This document shows positions 23,331 to 34,834 of a DNA stretch of 64,000 nt, piece by piece. Location of the stretch: contig WION01000026.1 of NCBI GenBank assembly GCA_015039365.1, forward strand, positions 326,330-390,329, written 5' to 3'. Numbering within the stretch: position 1 is the first letter of the stretch; each line of letters begins with the position of its first letter. A model generated the notes under the pieces. The model was not told where the DNA came from, did not search any database, and saw nothing but the letters and a program-made list of their open reading frames with translations. Source of the stretch: Amanita rubescens. Lineage: Eukaryota > Basidiomycota > Agaricomycetes > Agaricales > Amanitaceae. A program made the position numbers and the translations under genes.

Positions 23331-23994
23331 TCGAGAGTGAGATGGTGTGAGAAAATCGCAATGGGTGGGGCTAAGATGGCGCAAGAAACCCGGCTGGGAG
23401 GATATGGAAATGAGAGGTAAGCATTGTATGCCGGCGCTCAATTACCACGTACTTGTGCAGGCAGCGCTGGTTGGCTATCGCGGGCGGGCGGTTGAGGCAG
23501 CATCGGTGTAATTGCACGCGGCCAGTCGACGCAGTTGACGGTTACGTGTTAGCGCTCAATCACACAGGCGGGCATCGGAGGCTGGACGAGAAGCAATAGG
23601 AATTTGGCAGTGGAAAAAAAGCATATTGGTGGTGCTCGAGTACTACAGGGTTGATGGTGCATAAGGACTAGGTAGACCCTGCGATATAGTTGCTAGCGAT
23701 ACGCGGCGTGGCGTGATTGTCACCGCGAGAGGAACGAACGGGCGTGCCAACTTTTGGCGGGAAGTGTGTGTCTGTTTGGAACGGCTGGGAGGTCACGGGT
23801 TATCCGCCAGAAGCTGCCCAAAAACCTCCCACGCGAGAAAAGTGAATCGAAATTTCAGTTGCCCAGTTGCCCAAGAAATAGAATGCTTAATCCATCCAAG
23901 TCATGCTTCCATGGTTCTAAGCAAATATGTAATGCTAGAAATACGGTGTGTATTTAAAAGTATATAACGTAGTAATCAGATACACGTATTAAAT
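23331..23994. other. Spacer between array and DUF6534 gene
   Basis: Contains the probable 3' untranslated region of the minus-strand gene ending at 23995. A plus frame at 23713-23967 has no domain support. Confidence 0.35.
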
Positions 23995-25630
23995 TCAAAC
24001 ATTCGATGATTCTCGTCTTCCCTTTAGCTGGAAGAAGTCTCATCAGTGCGCGGAAAACCTCAAAACGACATTTGAAACTTACCACTTCGTCTCGTTCTTC
24101 TGTTACACTGGTTGATATCTGAACAATTGTCTTCGTACGAGGATCTGTATCGACCCTGTGTGAAAGATGATGTGATTCTGCGCCAACAAACGACGTAGTA
24201 AGAGCGGATTGATCGCCCCAGACGCGATGCCGTGTTCGTCCATTAAGATTAGCCAATGCGATATTGGAATACCTGTCGATGGAATTGTCAACTCTTAATG
24301 CAAAGGAAAATGCACGAATAACTTACAATTTGCCCAGAATAACAGCCCTAAAGCGCACTTGTCGTTAGACAAGTACCATCAAAGGAACATCCAAACTCAC
24401 GGGACTATATGTAGGAAGTAGTCGGGGTATTTCAGATACAAAGCAAGATCGATAACGGCCGTGATGACGGTGACAACACCAGTTTCAACCGTATGCACGA
24501 TGAGTTTAGTAATGAGTGTCTCGGTTTTCTTAAAAGGAGAATTGGATTTGGCTTGTAGAAGCTGATGATAGATTTAATCAGGTTTCCATCGAATCCTGGG
24601 CTGAGAACACTTACGATTGTAACCATACTAGCGGCAATAAGGAAGTCACATGCTAGGGACCCAGCCAGCCATATCTTTGGGACGGATCAGACGGCGAAGA
24701 CAGTTGCTGATGGCCGCACTTACTACAACGCCCGTGCTGAAACCCTTGACGTCGAGCACACTCGCATAGAAATAGAACTAATTTCGCATTAGCCGCGATC
24801 GCTGGCCGTTTGACAGGTAAAACTTACTCGAATGCCGTTAACGATGGCGCTGAGGCCCTGCATTAGTGCCACCTGGACGTGGGTGTTAGATGCATTGGTG
24901 ACTGAAGAAATAGGTTGAGCCACACCATAACGATTAGGACTGCAGCGAAGGTAAATACCCAGCTGCGCCGTCTGAGCATAAATACTCTCCTAGCTAAACG
25001 TCAGCAAAAGCGAGCATGAGAAAAAAAGTTGACTGACCATGCGAAGAAACTCTGCACTATTATTGATACTGACATATGCGTCGTCGGCATCAATGATACA
25101 CGCATGTTAGGCTTAGAACTTACCAATTCCTGCTGAGATGGGTATCGTAATTGAAGACCAGTTAAGGGTTTCCACGGCTGATACAAGGCCCCATCCAGCT
25201 ACTAGTACAGACCACGCCCAGTGCGTCGATAGTACAGTCTGGATGAGTTCAAGGACCAACAACGAATAAACTGGTTATTATGTTAGTAAAAGAACATCGT
25301 TAGTTCAGACATTGACTGACCGAAACACTTGATGCCGAAGCGTTCCCTAGGAAACGATATGCTAAAGGAGTCTAACCAGGTGAGGTCAATTCGTCATGTC
25401 CTAGTTGAAAGAAACGAGCGGCGTACAAATTTGAAGGCATAGTGTTCCTAGTAATGCCCAGTTCAGAATCGAACCAATGAACTATAATTGATGAGTGCGT
25501 GAGGTGATATATTTGCCATAAGCTGCTCACAGCAGGTCCTGTGCTACGTCGAATTAGCCTCCATAACGCACGAAGCATGAGCGCGATATACTCACAAATC
25601 TTTCAAATCGATCGCGGGTAGGGCAGCCAT
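23995..25630 (-). CDS. DUF6534 domain membrane protein, paralogue 1
   Basis: Fourteen exons (transcript order): 25630-25596, 25543-25531, 25481-25427, 25371-25321, 25270-25124, 25068-25038, 24989-24932, 24872-24828, 24777-24724, 24674-24615, 24561-24401, 24347-24327, 24272-24083 and 24027-23995. They join to 318 codons including stop. Family hallmarks are TGPAFIGSILNW near the N-terminus, ISFPRERF, SFFAWRVFML, MQGLSAIVNGIR, and the closing GKLYSNIALANLNGR that is typical of DUF6534. Several hydrophobic helices are evident, as expected for a multi-pass membrane protein of fungal lineage. Its biochemical role is unknown. Exon 2 is a 13-nt micro-exon. Eight exon lengths equal those of the paralogue at 38747-40305. 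The last intron (24028-24082) is inferred from splice signals only. Confidence 0.85.
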
Positions 25631-26696
25631 AACGGACAGGAAAGGATGATCGAAGGCGAAGTTTTGGAAGTTTAAAAGTGTATGGTTTATTTGAGGCCGA
25701 CCAGATCGTCGTTTAGGCGGGTACGTTAGTGAATGACAGGAGGAGCTTGGCAGATCCGAATCCTGTGGACGTTCAGAAAACTTTGATAACAACATAATAA
25801 ACTCAACCTCACCTAGGGGTATGGAGAGGGAGGGGGTCCCTTGGAGGAAACGTTAGGCATTGGATAGGCGTACTTGTACTGATTTATGGATACCACAGTA
25901 GCGTCTAGCGTTGCCGTCATGTGCCATTCGTGAGTATGCCATTGTCTTATTTCCGGGGGGGCATCCTTCCCCATTAGTCGTCCGGCTAATCAATTCCAGA
26001 GGGGGTAAAAGGAGCCTCCTGTATATGGCGAGAAAGTGACGAGTGGATGCCTGTATAAGGAATAGTACGGCAGAAGAGAAGGTAGAAGTGCCCAACCAAA
26101 TTCGGCGTCACACAGGGAAACACAATGCAGTAAATATATTTGGTAATCGTTCTGTGGCCTCGTGATGGCCAGAAATATCAGTTTCCTTGAGGCCAGATGG
26201 GAAGCTTCCTGACAGGTCAAAATGAATCGATCACTGATGTAGCTAAGTATAAGAGGTATGGGACTGACATCGGGCTTTAAGGACAGTTGACTTTAAAGCG
26301 CAATAAATCCATAGACCTCACCTACGGCTGACATTCCAAATGCGACAAACGCGAAAGTCTCATGGTTGCTTCATTTGCTTCCGTGTCTACATTCTCAGCC
26401 CTCACCGTAACTGCTTCCTGTGCTGTAACTCATCGTCGGTTTAGGTAAGATGAATTAGACATGACAGGCAGACCACATGAGAGTAGTCGAGAATATTAGA
26501 TAATTCCGAACGCTAGATAAGGTGGCCACCCCGGGACCAGTAGAACAGAGGTACAGTCTGTGAGAATGATGCGAAGGATTCGCTGGCAAGAGGGTGCCAT
26601 CGCAGAAGCGAGCTACTCGGAAATTGGCGTAAGGTTCTGGTGGGAAAGTTCTGGTTGCCTGAAAAAGTGGCCGTGGAAAAAAATTGACAAGCTATT
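25631..26696. other. Upstream region of DUF6534 paralogue 1
   Basis: Several short overlapping frames and no domain. A CT-rich leader precedes the ATG at 25630 on the minus strand. I see no independent gene. Confidence 0.35.
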
Positions 26697-26781
26697 AGCC
26701 CACCGCGAGGGTCGAACTCGCAGCCTTCAGATCGCCTATGTCTTAAGAGTCTGACGCTCTATCCGATTGAGCTAGGCGGGC
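26697..26781 (-). tRNA. tRNA-Lys (anticodon CTT), 11-nt intron
   Basis: The acceptor stem GCCCGCC pairs with GGTGGGC (one G-T pair). The D arm is TAGCTCAATCGGATAGAGC, the anticodon stem TCAGA/TCTGA with loop CTCTTAA, and the T arm GCGAGTTCGACCCTCGC. A canonical-position intron of 11 nt follows base 37. The discriminator base reads T. The mature 74 nt equals that of the second tRNA-Lys at 41194-41310 except for the anticodon. Confidence 0.95.
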
Positions 26782-29700
26782 GACATTAAGCATTTTTTGC
26801 TTTCAATGACGGTCGTACTGTCCTCAAGCCTCAAACGATGGTAGCTTTGACTCCACCTTCATCTGATAATCTGATAGGGAACAATTCACATCTTCTTTCA
26901 CATGGAGGCCGAAGTTATCAATGCCCCCTGTCCCGCCGCCGGCCTGTTATTTCCAAAGTAAGAACTTCGCTTCTCCGCCTCTACTCACGCCGCCGGCTTA
27001 GCGCGCTATCCAGAGTTGGATATGTCCTTGTCAGGGCTCCTCTGCATTTCAGGTGCCTTCCTTGAACAAAGGTACCGGATATTTATGGTTTCGGTTATCT
27101 ACCACTGTAGGTATAAACTCTCGGGCGCCGACCTGCGCCGACTCGGAACCGTCAAAGTGGAGGTGAGAGGCTCGCAGCTACATGGTGACGAATGGCGAAT
27201 GACAAATGTTCAAAGACCCGATCAAAAATGGCATCGTACGGGTGTGCCTCACTAGAGCTCTAATTGCATACTTATAGCGAACAATGGGCAATTGCAAGCT
27301 TGCTTGCTTTCCGACTACTGCCATGTCAACAGTAAAACGCCACGCAGGTGAGAGTAGCGTGATACCTGCGTGTTGCCGTCCTCGTCACCAATGACGAACG
27401 ACGATCGTTCTAGCCTCCCTTAACCGAGAAGTTCATACACCGACAGCTCGACCGTCCAACCATCTCGAGGCCCTCTAGCGGAGATCAAGCGCACTACGTC
27501 GTTTCATCATTACTTCCACAGGCTATGGCGGGCAACACTGTTACACGCGCGACCTATAGATTAGTACCGTACACACATGCCTTCCACGAAGAACTCATAA
27601 CAAGTAGCGCCTTGTAATACAAGAGCGCGATGATCACACACGGTATGTACATGGCCGAAACGTGAGGGACCGCTTGTACTTAGCGTAGATTACTGCGATC
27701 AACCATCGTACTTGGCGGCGTTCGTACATTCCTTAGATTTTATTTTATTCCAATTTTGTTTTAGAATTAGCTTTAGAACTTTTTAAAAAACAAGGACAGG
27801 CACGGAAACGAGTTTCCAAAGAAACATTGATCCATACAAAGTAATTTCTTTGTCGACGACCAAAGATTGTCGTCATTGTTCCTTATTTAGATATAGAACA
27901 ACCAACACAGTACACGATCCAATTATGATGACTTATGATTGAACATTCCGTCTTCCGAGCCCTACTATGACGTCCAAGGCGCGTAATGTAACTTCTTGAA
28001 CCCTGGCTCACACATTCCGGAGTCCGTTTCATAAACGATCGACGTGAAGAGAACGAGCGAACAAAAGAAAAGCGATCTCACACTGGCCTTGATCGAAACT
28101 GTTGCTAACCCGAGAAAGAGGTAGGTAACCACACGAACACAACAAGTTGACGACGGATCGATCGTCGGTACCAGTGAAGTCAGTGTAGCACGGCTTGAGA
28201 TACGCAACACAGACTTGGGATCGTTATCAAGGGATTAAGTCACAGCTTCTTAATATACCATCGGATACGTAGTAGTACCATCGCTTGCCGTGACGTTTTC
28301 AGGGCTAGAGAAAGGAAGAAGCACCGCGTAGCCTTGTATGTATTACCCCGTGATCGTCGATCGCAGTGCAGGGTTCGAGGAGCTTCGGCCGTTTTTTCAA
28401 TTCCGTTTTGGAAGTCAAGTCGCTTTTCTTGTCCCAAAGAGTGTTATGTCGTAGCGTTATACCTTTCGCGCTTCTTTGCGTATAGCAACTCGAGCTAGAG
28501 GAAAAGGCGGCTGTTTTTTTTTCGAGGTCCAGGCACAATTTTGGCCATCGCTTGTGTTGGAGCAGTAGGCGCCGAGAAGACGAATATACACGTGTACGTG
28601 GATCATGAATCGTGGATCAAGGAAGGTACGCCTGTGCGATCGTCAACTTGGCACTGGTTTCCGTTCCGTTGCGGGGCAGTGCAGTGGCGGATGTAGACGA
28701 TGACGACGCGCAGACAAAAGTCGCACTGCCGGAGAAGATGTACTGATCGCTTGATCCTTGACTGGGATCCTCAGGATCGGCATAGCACTCGAGACTGTTG
28801 GTTCCAATATCCGCGACACGACACGACGCAGTATCCACAGCCCGAGGGAAGAGAGACAGGAAGAAGGAAGAAAGCGGGAGATGAAACACGGAAGAATTTT
28901 CTCCGCGCGTGCGCATGTCGTGCCAACTGCCAAGGTTACAAAGCCGCGGTGTTTGAAGGATTTATGAGCCAAGTGGGCCAGTCCGAACGTTTCGATGGGT
29001 TCATGCGGAATGCGTTTTCGGCATGCTTTCAACTTTCAATCGGATTCCATGATCAATTTGATAACAGCGTGTTGTAGGATCCAATTGGAAGGATATGAAG
29101 TGCTAGGATTCCACTGACATTAATTGGGGTGTGTGGGTGTGGGTGTGTGTGTGAGATTTTGAGGCATGAGATGAAGGAAATAAGGAGACAGACAGGGAAC
29201 AAGGAGGCACACACACACGATACGGCGCGATATGATATGATATGATATTGATAGAAATCCATATAACGATATATCCAGGTTCATTATCGTGAACCTGAGG
29301 GGGATTTAGAGTTTCAACTTGGCGCGGATCGATGCATGCCTCGATGGGCTACCACCCAGAAGCGCACGTGAAGTAGATATGAACACCGTGAAGCTTGAAT
29401 TTCCGATCCTGATTGCGGATCGATTAGCCACCAGCGGATGGGGGGGGGATCGTCGACCTCCGTCGCAGTCGCGGCGATATCGTGACCCCATATTCTGTTG
29501 TTCATCAAAAGGGGAAATTAGTTAAGGGCATAGTAATTTCGTTTCTTGTGTTTCCAGGAGAACCCAAGTCGTCAGGACGCAAGACCTCAAGCAAAAAATT
29601 AAAAAATTAATAGCAAGTAAATTAAATTGTAGCAACTGACCAATATACCAGAGCGTAAAGAACTAAATATGAATCGTCGAGTGCCCGGAATGAACGGAAC

Positions 29701-30296
29701 ATGCACTGTCAGGAGACAATAGGTACGTTGCGAGTTGACTCGGACGAGGCCAGGGCAGGATGGGATGCGTGTACCACGTTGTCACGGACTTTCAGGTAAT
29801 TATTAACCATGAAAGGCTGACGGTCAGGTCGTCCGTTTGCAATGACATGACATGATGCCCTGATGATAATGCTATACGCCGTAAAGGCTGTACTTGGAAT
29901 CTAGACAAAGATAAAGATAGAGATAAACGGAAAGATAGCGATCGTTACCAATACCTGTTTATAGCTCTAGTTGACGGCACTCAAGTTGGTTAGGATTCGA
30001 GTTGGCCGTTCAATGCATATGGCCGATGACGCGGGAGTGGTTTCAAGTTGGCTTCATCGAGTTGATCATTTGTCGGCGCTGTTCGAGACAAGTAGCATGG
30101 TGGCGTCGAGCGCGCGATATGGATTTAGAATCTGTCTTATCAATGGCTAGTGGGACACGAACCTACCTCGTGCCACCGGATAGCCAGGTTGCCCGATTGG
30201 CTTGGCGGATTCTCACGCTCGGACATATTCCCACCCTCTAGCACGCGCGGCATCACAGAAACACCCCTACGCAAGTGAACAAGACGGTCAGACGAG
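26782..30296. other. Long intergenic region, no supported gene
   Basis: Frames at 26838-27255 (plus), 27965-28538 (minus), 28643-29077 (both strands) and 29306-29525 (both strands) were read and lack domains or convincing exon joins. A short start-plus-donor arrangement at 26902-26960 (MEAEVINAPCPAAG then GTAAGA) gives only about 35 residues. GT/CA-rich microsatellite sequence lies at 29128-29150 and an A/T-rich stretch at 27735-27790. The part just before 30297 is the eL37 promoter and leader. Confidence 0.4.
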
Positions 30297-31014
30297 ATGG
30301 TGAGTACTGATTTTATCCATTTTGTTGGCTTTGGAGGGGAGTGTATGTCGGTTTGAGAGGGCTGCAATAAGTGCAGGGGCGGAAAAGCCGTTTGAAACGG
30401 TGGATGTCGGTCTGTTTGGGTGGATGAGGTTGGATTGGTTTTTCTCGTTCTGGTGTCTTTTGATATGAATGGGTTACTGACGATCTCTCTTTCATCGTTC
30501 CTCTTGCGATTAGACAAAAGGTGCGATTTTTTGCTTCAATTGTTCGCGTGTGGAACTAATGCACGAGTATAGGTACCTCGTCATTCGGGTATGTTTGCGC
30601 ATGAATCCAGGTTGCACAACAGGAATCTAACGACTGTACAGTAAGCGACACACGAAATCGCATACGCTATGCAGGCGTTGCGGAAACAGGGCCTTCCACA
30701 GGCAGCACAAAAGTACGTTCGTTTTTGTTTTATTTTATTCGTGAGAGCAAGAGTCTAATGTCGCATATATAGCATGCGCGCAGTGCGGATACCCCAGTGC
30801 CAAGTTGAGATCGTATGAATGGAGTGAAAAGGCGAAGCGTAGAAAGACGACAGGTACGGGTAGGATGCGGTACCTCAAGCTCGTGCACAGGCGGTTCAAG
30901 AATGGTTTCCGGTGGGTGATGTCCCTTTTTCAAAGACGAAAATTGATGATGGACGATTGCAGAGAAAACACAGTAGCAAAGAAGAGGGCCAAGAAGACAA
31001 CGGCAGAGGCATGA
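30297..31014 (+). CDS. RPL37: 60S ribosomal protein eL37
   Basis: Six exons: 30297-30299, 30514-30520, 30573-30588, 30642-30712, 30773-30911 and 30963-31014, giving 96 codons including stop (95 residues). The product starts [19 protein letters not shown] and carries the zinc ribbon CRRC...CAQC (C-X2-C-X14-C-X2-C), then [19 protein letters not shown] and [15 protein letters not shown]. These identify eL37, a small zinc-binding protein of the large ribosomal subunit that contacts 5.8S/25S rRNA. The length fits the fungal family (about 88-95). The first coding exon consists of the ATG alone, followed by a 214-nt intron. Ribosomal protein genes are usually strongly transcribed; no specific promoter element is claimed. 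Confidence 0.95.
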
Positions 31015-31123
31015 GTTCAGGCATAACTGGTGTAATTCTCACTTGCAACATAGCTGGACTCGCGCATGATAAAATACATGATAAAGATATGCGTATGCTA
31101 TCGAATGGGGTATCTGATAAGAT

Positions 31124-31279
31124 TCAGTCAGGGTGGTCACACGGCATCTGCTGGCGGGTGTTGTGTGAGCCACGTTTCCTGTTCGGCAGCAGGGCTGGTT
31201 TTGTTTCAGGTGTCTGCGTAAATAACAAAAAAAAAATTGGTGAGAGAATGGATTGAAGTAATGTGAGAAAATCTGTCAT
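31124..31279 (-). CDS. Possible small protein, convergent to eL37
   Basis: A 51-residue minus-strand ORF starting MTDFLTLLQSILSPIFFLLF, that is, with one hydrophobic helix near the N-terminus and a basic polar tail. A good TATA element (TATATAAC on the minus strand, 31391-31398) lies about 112 bp upstream and a pyrimidine-rich leader follows. The frame stays open upstream to 31780, but that part looks like leader sequence. It could be a small membrane protein or chance. No family is recognised. Confidence 0.25.
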   Translation of the reverse strand: MTDFLTLLQSILSPIFFLLFTQTPETKPALLPNRKRGSHNTRQQMPCDHPD

Positions 31280-31740
31280 GGTTAGTGTGGGGTGGAGTAA
31301 CCGCGTTTCGTGTTGAAGGTTAATAAAATGGTAATGTTGCGGTGTAGAACAGTTCAAGCTAATGAGCAAATGAAGAGAGCATATGGGAGGGTTATATACA
31401 GCATGTCTTATCAAAATGAAGATATCGAAGCGTTTGTTGGCTCCCATACTAGGGAAAGCCTGTGGGAATAAGACACGTTGACAGCGTCCCTGTCCGCGCA
31501 TGATATGATAACGATTACGCAAAAGAGCCGAAGTGTGCGACCGCCAAAGACGGAGAGCGGGTGACGAGAGTGAAAATTTCGCCGACGCCGCTGGGACGCC
31601 GGCGTTTGGGGGGGGCGATGCGGTGAGAGAGAGATAATCCGGAGGATGAGCGGCGATTTCCCGGAGGGAGTGTGGGGTCATTGGGGATGAAGGGAATGAA
31701 AGGCTCGGGCTAGGGGGACGCGGGTGACGAGTGTGGAGGA

Positions 31741-31800
31741 AATTGGAGAAAATTGGCGGTACGAGGAGGTGATATGACACATTGGCGGACTGTGATTGGC
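31741..31800 (-). promoter_or_regulatory. Cluster of inverted CCAAT boxes upstream of the GATA gene
   Basis: ATTGG (CCAAT on the minus strand) occurs four times between 31742 and 31799, about 170-225 bp upstream of the GATA factor ATG. In fungi CCAAT is bound by the Hap/CBC complex, which together with HapX cross-regulates iron genes including the sreA type. Function here is inferred. Confidence 0.35.
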
Positions 31801-31966
31801 TGGTTCACTATCTCACCCAAACAAAAACCGGTCACTGCCTCATCATCCCAACTCTGTCCTCTCCGACTCCGCTTCCAACGCGTTCGCTAGATAATCTTCT
31901 TTCTATCTTCTATATCTACCCTCAAGCTGACTAATACTTCCTCGCTCCCCTTCATCATCATCAAAA

Positions 31967-34834
31967 ATGTCCCCAGTCGTTGTAGACCAGTCCCCCATAA
32001 TGCCCGTTCATAGTCCAATCGCTCGTCTTCAGCAGTCTTTCAAGACTGCAGACGACACCCCCTCGTCTATCCTCGAGATGCGTTCAGGTTCGTCGCTTTT
32101 CTCGTCCTTGTCTAATCTTTGCGCCCACACTCATATCTTTTATCTTTTTTATCTTTCTCCGCCTCAGAAGTCCACGTCGATGGCACTGCGGCTTCACTCG
32201 CCTCTCCTCGGCCCACAGAGTGTAACAATTGCCACACCACGTCTACCCCCCTCTGGAGGAGAGACTCAGAAGGCAACACAATTTGCAACGCCTGCGGTGA
32301 GTCTCTTTTCCGTTTCATCCTTATCTCTCCTTCCATGGCTCGGCTCAGTCTCAATCTGGGGCTGGCACGATCACTGTGGCTGCGATACACGTGTCCGTCC
32401 ACGGCCGCACGCCATACTCCCTCGACATCTGATCCACATGCATATCGCGTGGGTGCGCTAATCAACACGCAACACGCTTGTGCCGTCCGATTGGCTCTGT
32501 TCCGACGCGCTTCATCCTGCTGTGCACAGCCTCCGTGCTGTATCGGGGCCTTCCATCGCATCAGCTTGCTGCACGCTCGTGCAAGCCGCTTTGCCACACG
32601 GAGTATCCCTCTTCACTTGTTCTGCTTCTTTCTTAATCCCAATCTCCATCACCTTCCTCATCTCTTCTCATCTCCTCTTATCCCGTGTGCTGGTCACCCA
32701 AAAAAAACTCAACGCTGACGATTTCCTTTTTCTGCCCTACCTGTTACGTATCCCGTCTTCCGCTTCAGGCCTTTATCAAAAATCGCGAAACATGCCTCGC
32801 CCGCCCTCATTAGGCCGTACGCCACCACCGGTTCATGTCGCCTCCTCAAATTCCGCGGCCGCCAACACCACCACCACTACAAACCTTTCACCATTTGCGG
32901 CTCCATCCGTCACCGGCGTTAAAGACAAGAACACCGCCGCCGCCACATCAAAGAATGTCACAATAAAGGCCCCGCCCACCGTTCCTGCCAACGAAAGCGG
33001 CGGAACGTGTCCTGGCGATGGGCGATGCGATGGTACGGGCGGCACATCTGCCTGTTCTGGTTGTCCAACCTACAATAATGCTTTGGCAGCTGCAAGATTA
33101 GACATGGAGGGTTCCACTTCTGCACCTGGTGGACCCGCGGCGGCTGGCTCGCCTAGTCACGCCCAACAAATCATCGACCATTCGTCCCCGAACCCCGCGA
33201 ACGAGAGCGATGCCAGCGCCTCCGGCGCAGTTGCAAGCGGTAGCACAGCAGTGGGTGTCGTCGCAGGAGGAGGAGGAGTCAATGTTAGTGGTACGAGCGG
33301 AGGAGGGAGAAAAGTGCGTGCGGCCGTTGGCGCGCTCAGCTGTGCCAACTGCGGGACGAGCACGACGCCGTTGTGGAGGAGGGACGATGTTGGGAACAAC
33401 ATTTGCAACGCGTGCGGGCTGTATTTCAAGCTGCACGGTACGCACCGACCTAATTCGATGAAGAAGACGGTGATCAAGCGACGGAAACGCGTGCCGGCTG
33501 CTGCTTCCGGGAGTGCGAGTGCGAATACGAGCCCTGGCAGTTCGAGGATGACCGATCAGGCTGCGGCAGAGGCGCTCGTGTCTGTTGGGAGGATGGCGAG
33601 TGCTGCTGGTGCTGGTGCGAGTGGCGCTAGCGGGGTGGACGAGAGTGAGGGAGAGGGAGAGGGTGCGCAACAACCGAGGAGGAAAAGGGCACGAAGGGCC
33701 GCCGCGAGGACTGCCGCTGCCCGCGTGGGCGCTGCCGACAAGGACGACGATGATATGTTCATGGAAGGCGTCGAGTCGTCCGATGGTGGCATTTCGTCCC
33801 ATATATCGCATGCGTCTGGGAGGGAGTTGAGGAGCCGCCGTGCCGCGCAGAATACGAACCCGAATGCTTGGGTTGAGGTTGGGAGGAGTGTTTCACCCCA
33901 GAGAGCAGGGACGCCCCGCGGACAGGAGTTCTTTGCTCATCTACAGCGCGCAGCTGGCGCGTTGGCAGCTGGTGTTGCCGGGTTGGGACCCGGTGGTGCG
34001 AATCCGTTTGGAGGACATGGACACGGTGGATCGCCGCATTTAGGACCTCACGGATACGCTGGGCATGGAGGGCACCCTGCCGAGTTTGCGCTTCCGCCGT
34101 TGGCAGCGTTGAACGGCGCCTCGGCAGCTGCCTTCGCGCCATTTTTGGGTGCGATTCCTGGAGGAGGTGCTGCCGGCGTAGGTGTGCAAGGGAGTTATGT
34201 GCGGTCGGGATCGAATGCGCCCAGTCGGACGCATTCACCGTTAGGGCATGGTGCTACTGGGGGAGCGGGTACGCCTGGTCCTGGTGCAGGATATGTTTTG
34301 CCCCAGCCGCCGCAGGGTGTTGTTGGTGTAGGGTTCTACCCTGGTGCACCTGGTCATACTCCGGATCAAACTGGGCTGATTATGGGAGGGTTACCTCTCC
34401 ATATGAGTCTCGGAGGTGGACTAGGACTCGGGGCGTTGATCGAGCTCGAGCGGCATTATGTCGAGCTTGAGGAACATAAGAGGCGGTATGAGGAGATGGT
34501 GGAGAAGACAGAGAGGTTGATGGGTGGTGTGCGGAGGGTGTTGGATGAGGTTAGAGGTGCAGCCGTGGCGACTGGGGCTGCCCAAGGTGGCCAAGAGGGA
34601 GAGCAGCAGCAACAAGGGCAACAGAGCCAGGCGCAGCAAGCTCAGGGACAGGGTCAGCAACAGCAACAGCAAGGCCAGGGAGCTGGACAGCCGCAACAGA
34701 GTCCTCAGATGCCCGAGTCGGTGCCGCTTCCGCGGACTGCTGACAAGGATCGTGCAAAGGACGGAAGCGCCGGTGCGAGTACGGGCGCGGGAGGGGGCGT
34801 ATGGCCCCTTGCTAATCCTTCTGCGCGCGATTGA
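31967..34834 (+). CDS. Iron-responsive GATA transcription factor (Urbs1/SreA/Fep1/Cir1 type)
   Basis: Exons 31967-32087, 32168-32296 and 32769-34834 join to 771 residues. There are two GATA zinc fingers: [15 protein letters not shown]...CNAC (about 59-83) and [15 protein letters not shown]...CNAC (about 275-299), the latter followed by a basic [10 protein letters not shown] tail. Between them lies the Cys-rich CPGDGRC...CSGC block (about 164-180), which is diagnostic of the siderophore/iron repressor family and binds iron in known members. Gly-rich and Ala-rich regions follow, then a helical heptad region near 638-680 ([19 protein letters not shown]) and a Gln-rich tail. Known family members repress siderophore and iron-uptake genes by binding GATA sites when iron is sufficient. 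Intron 2 (472 nt) is unusually long and splits finger 1 right after its last cysteine. Confidence 0.93.

Noticed and set aside
26838..27255. Two overlapping plus ORFs near tRNA-Lys(CTT)
   Set aside because: Possible splice joins give only about 35 residues before a stop; no family resemblance.
28617..29077. ORFs of 90-130 codons on both strands
   Set aside because: Mutual shadows with no domain, and composition dominated by Arg/Ser as expected from chance frames in this GC context.
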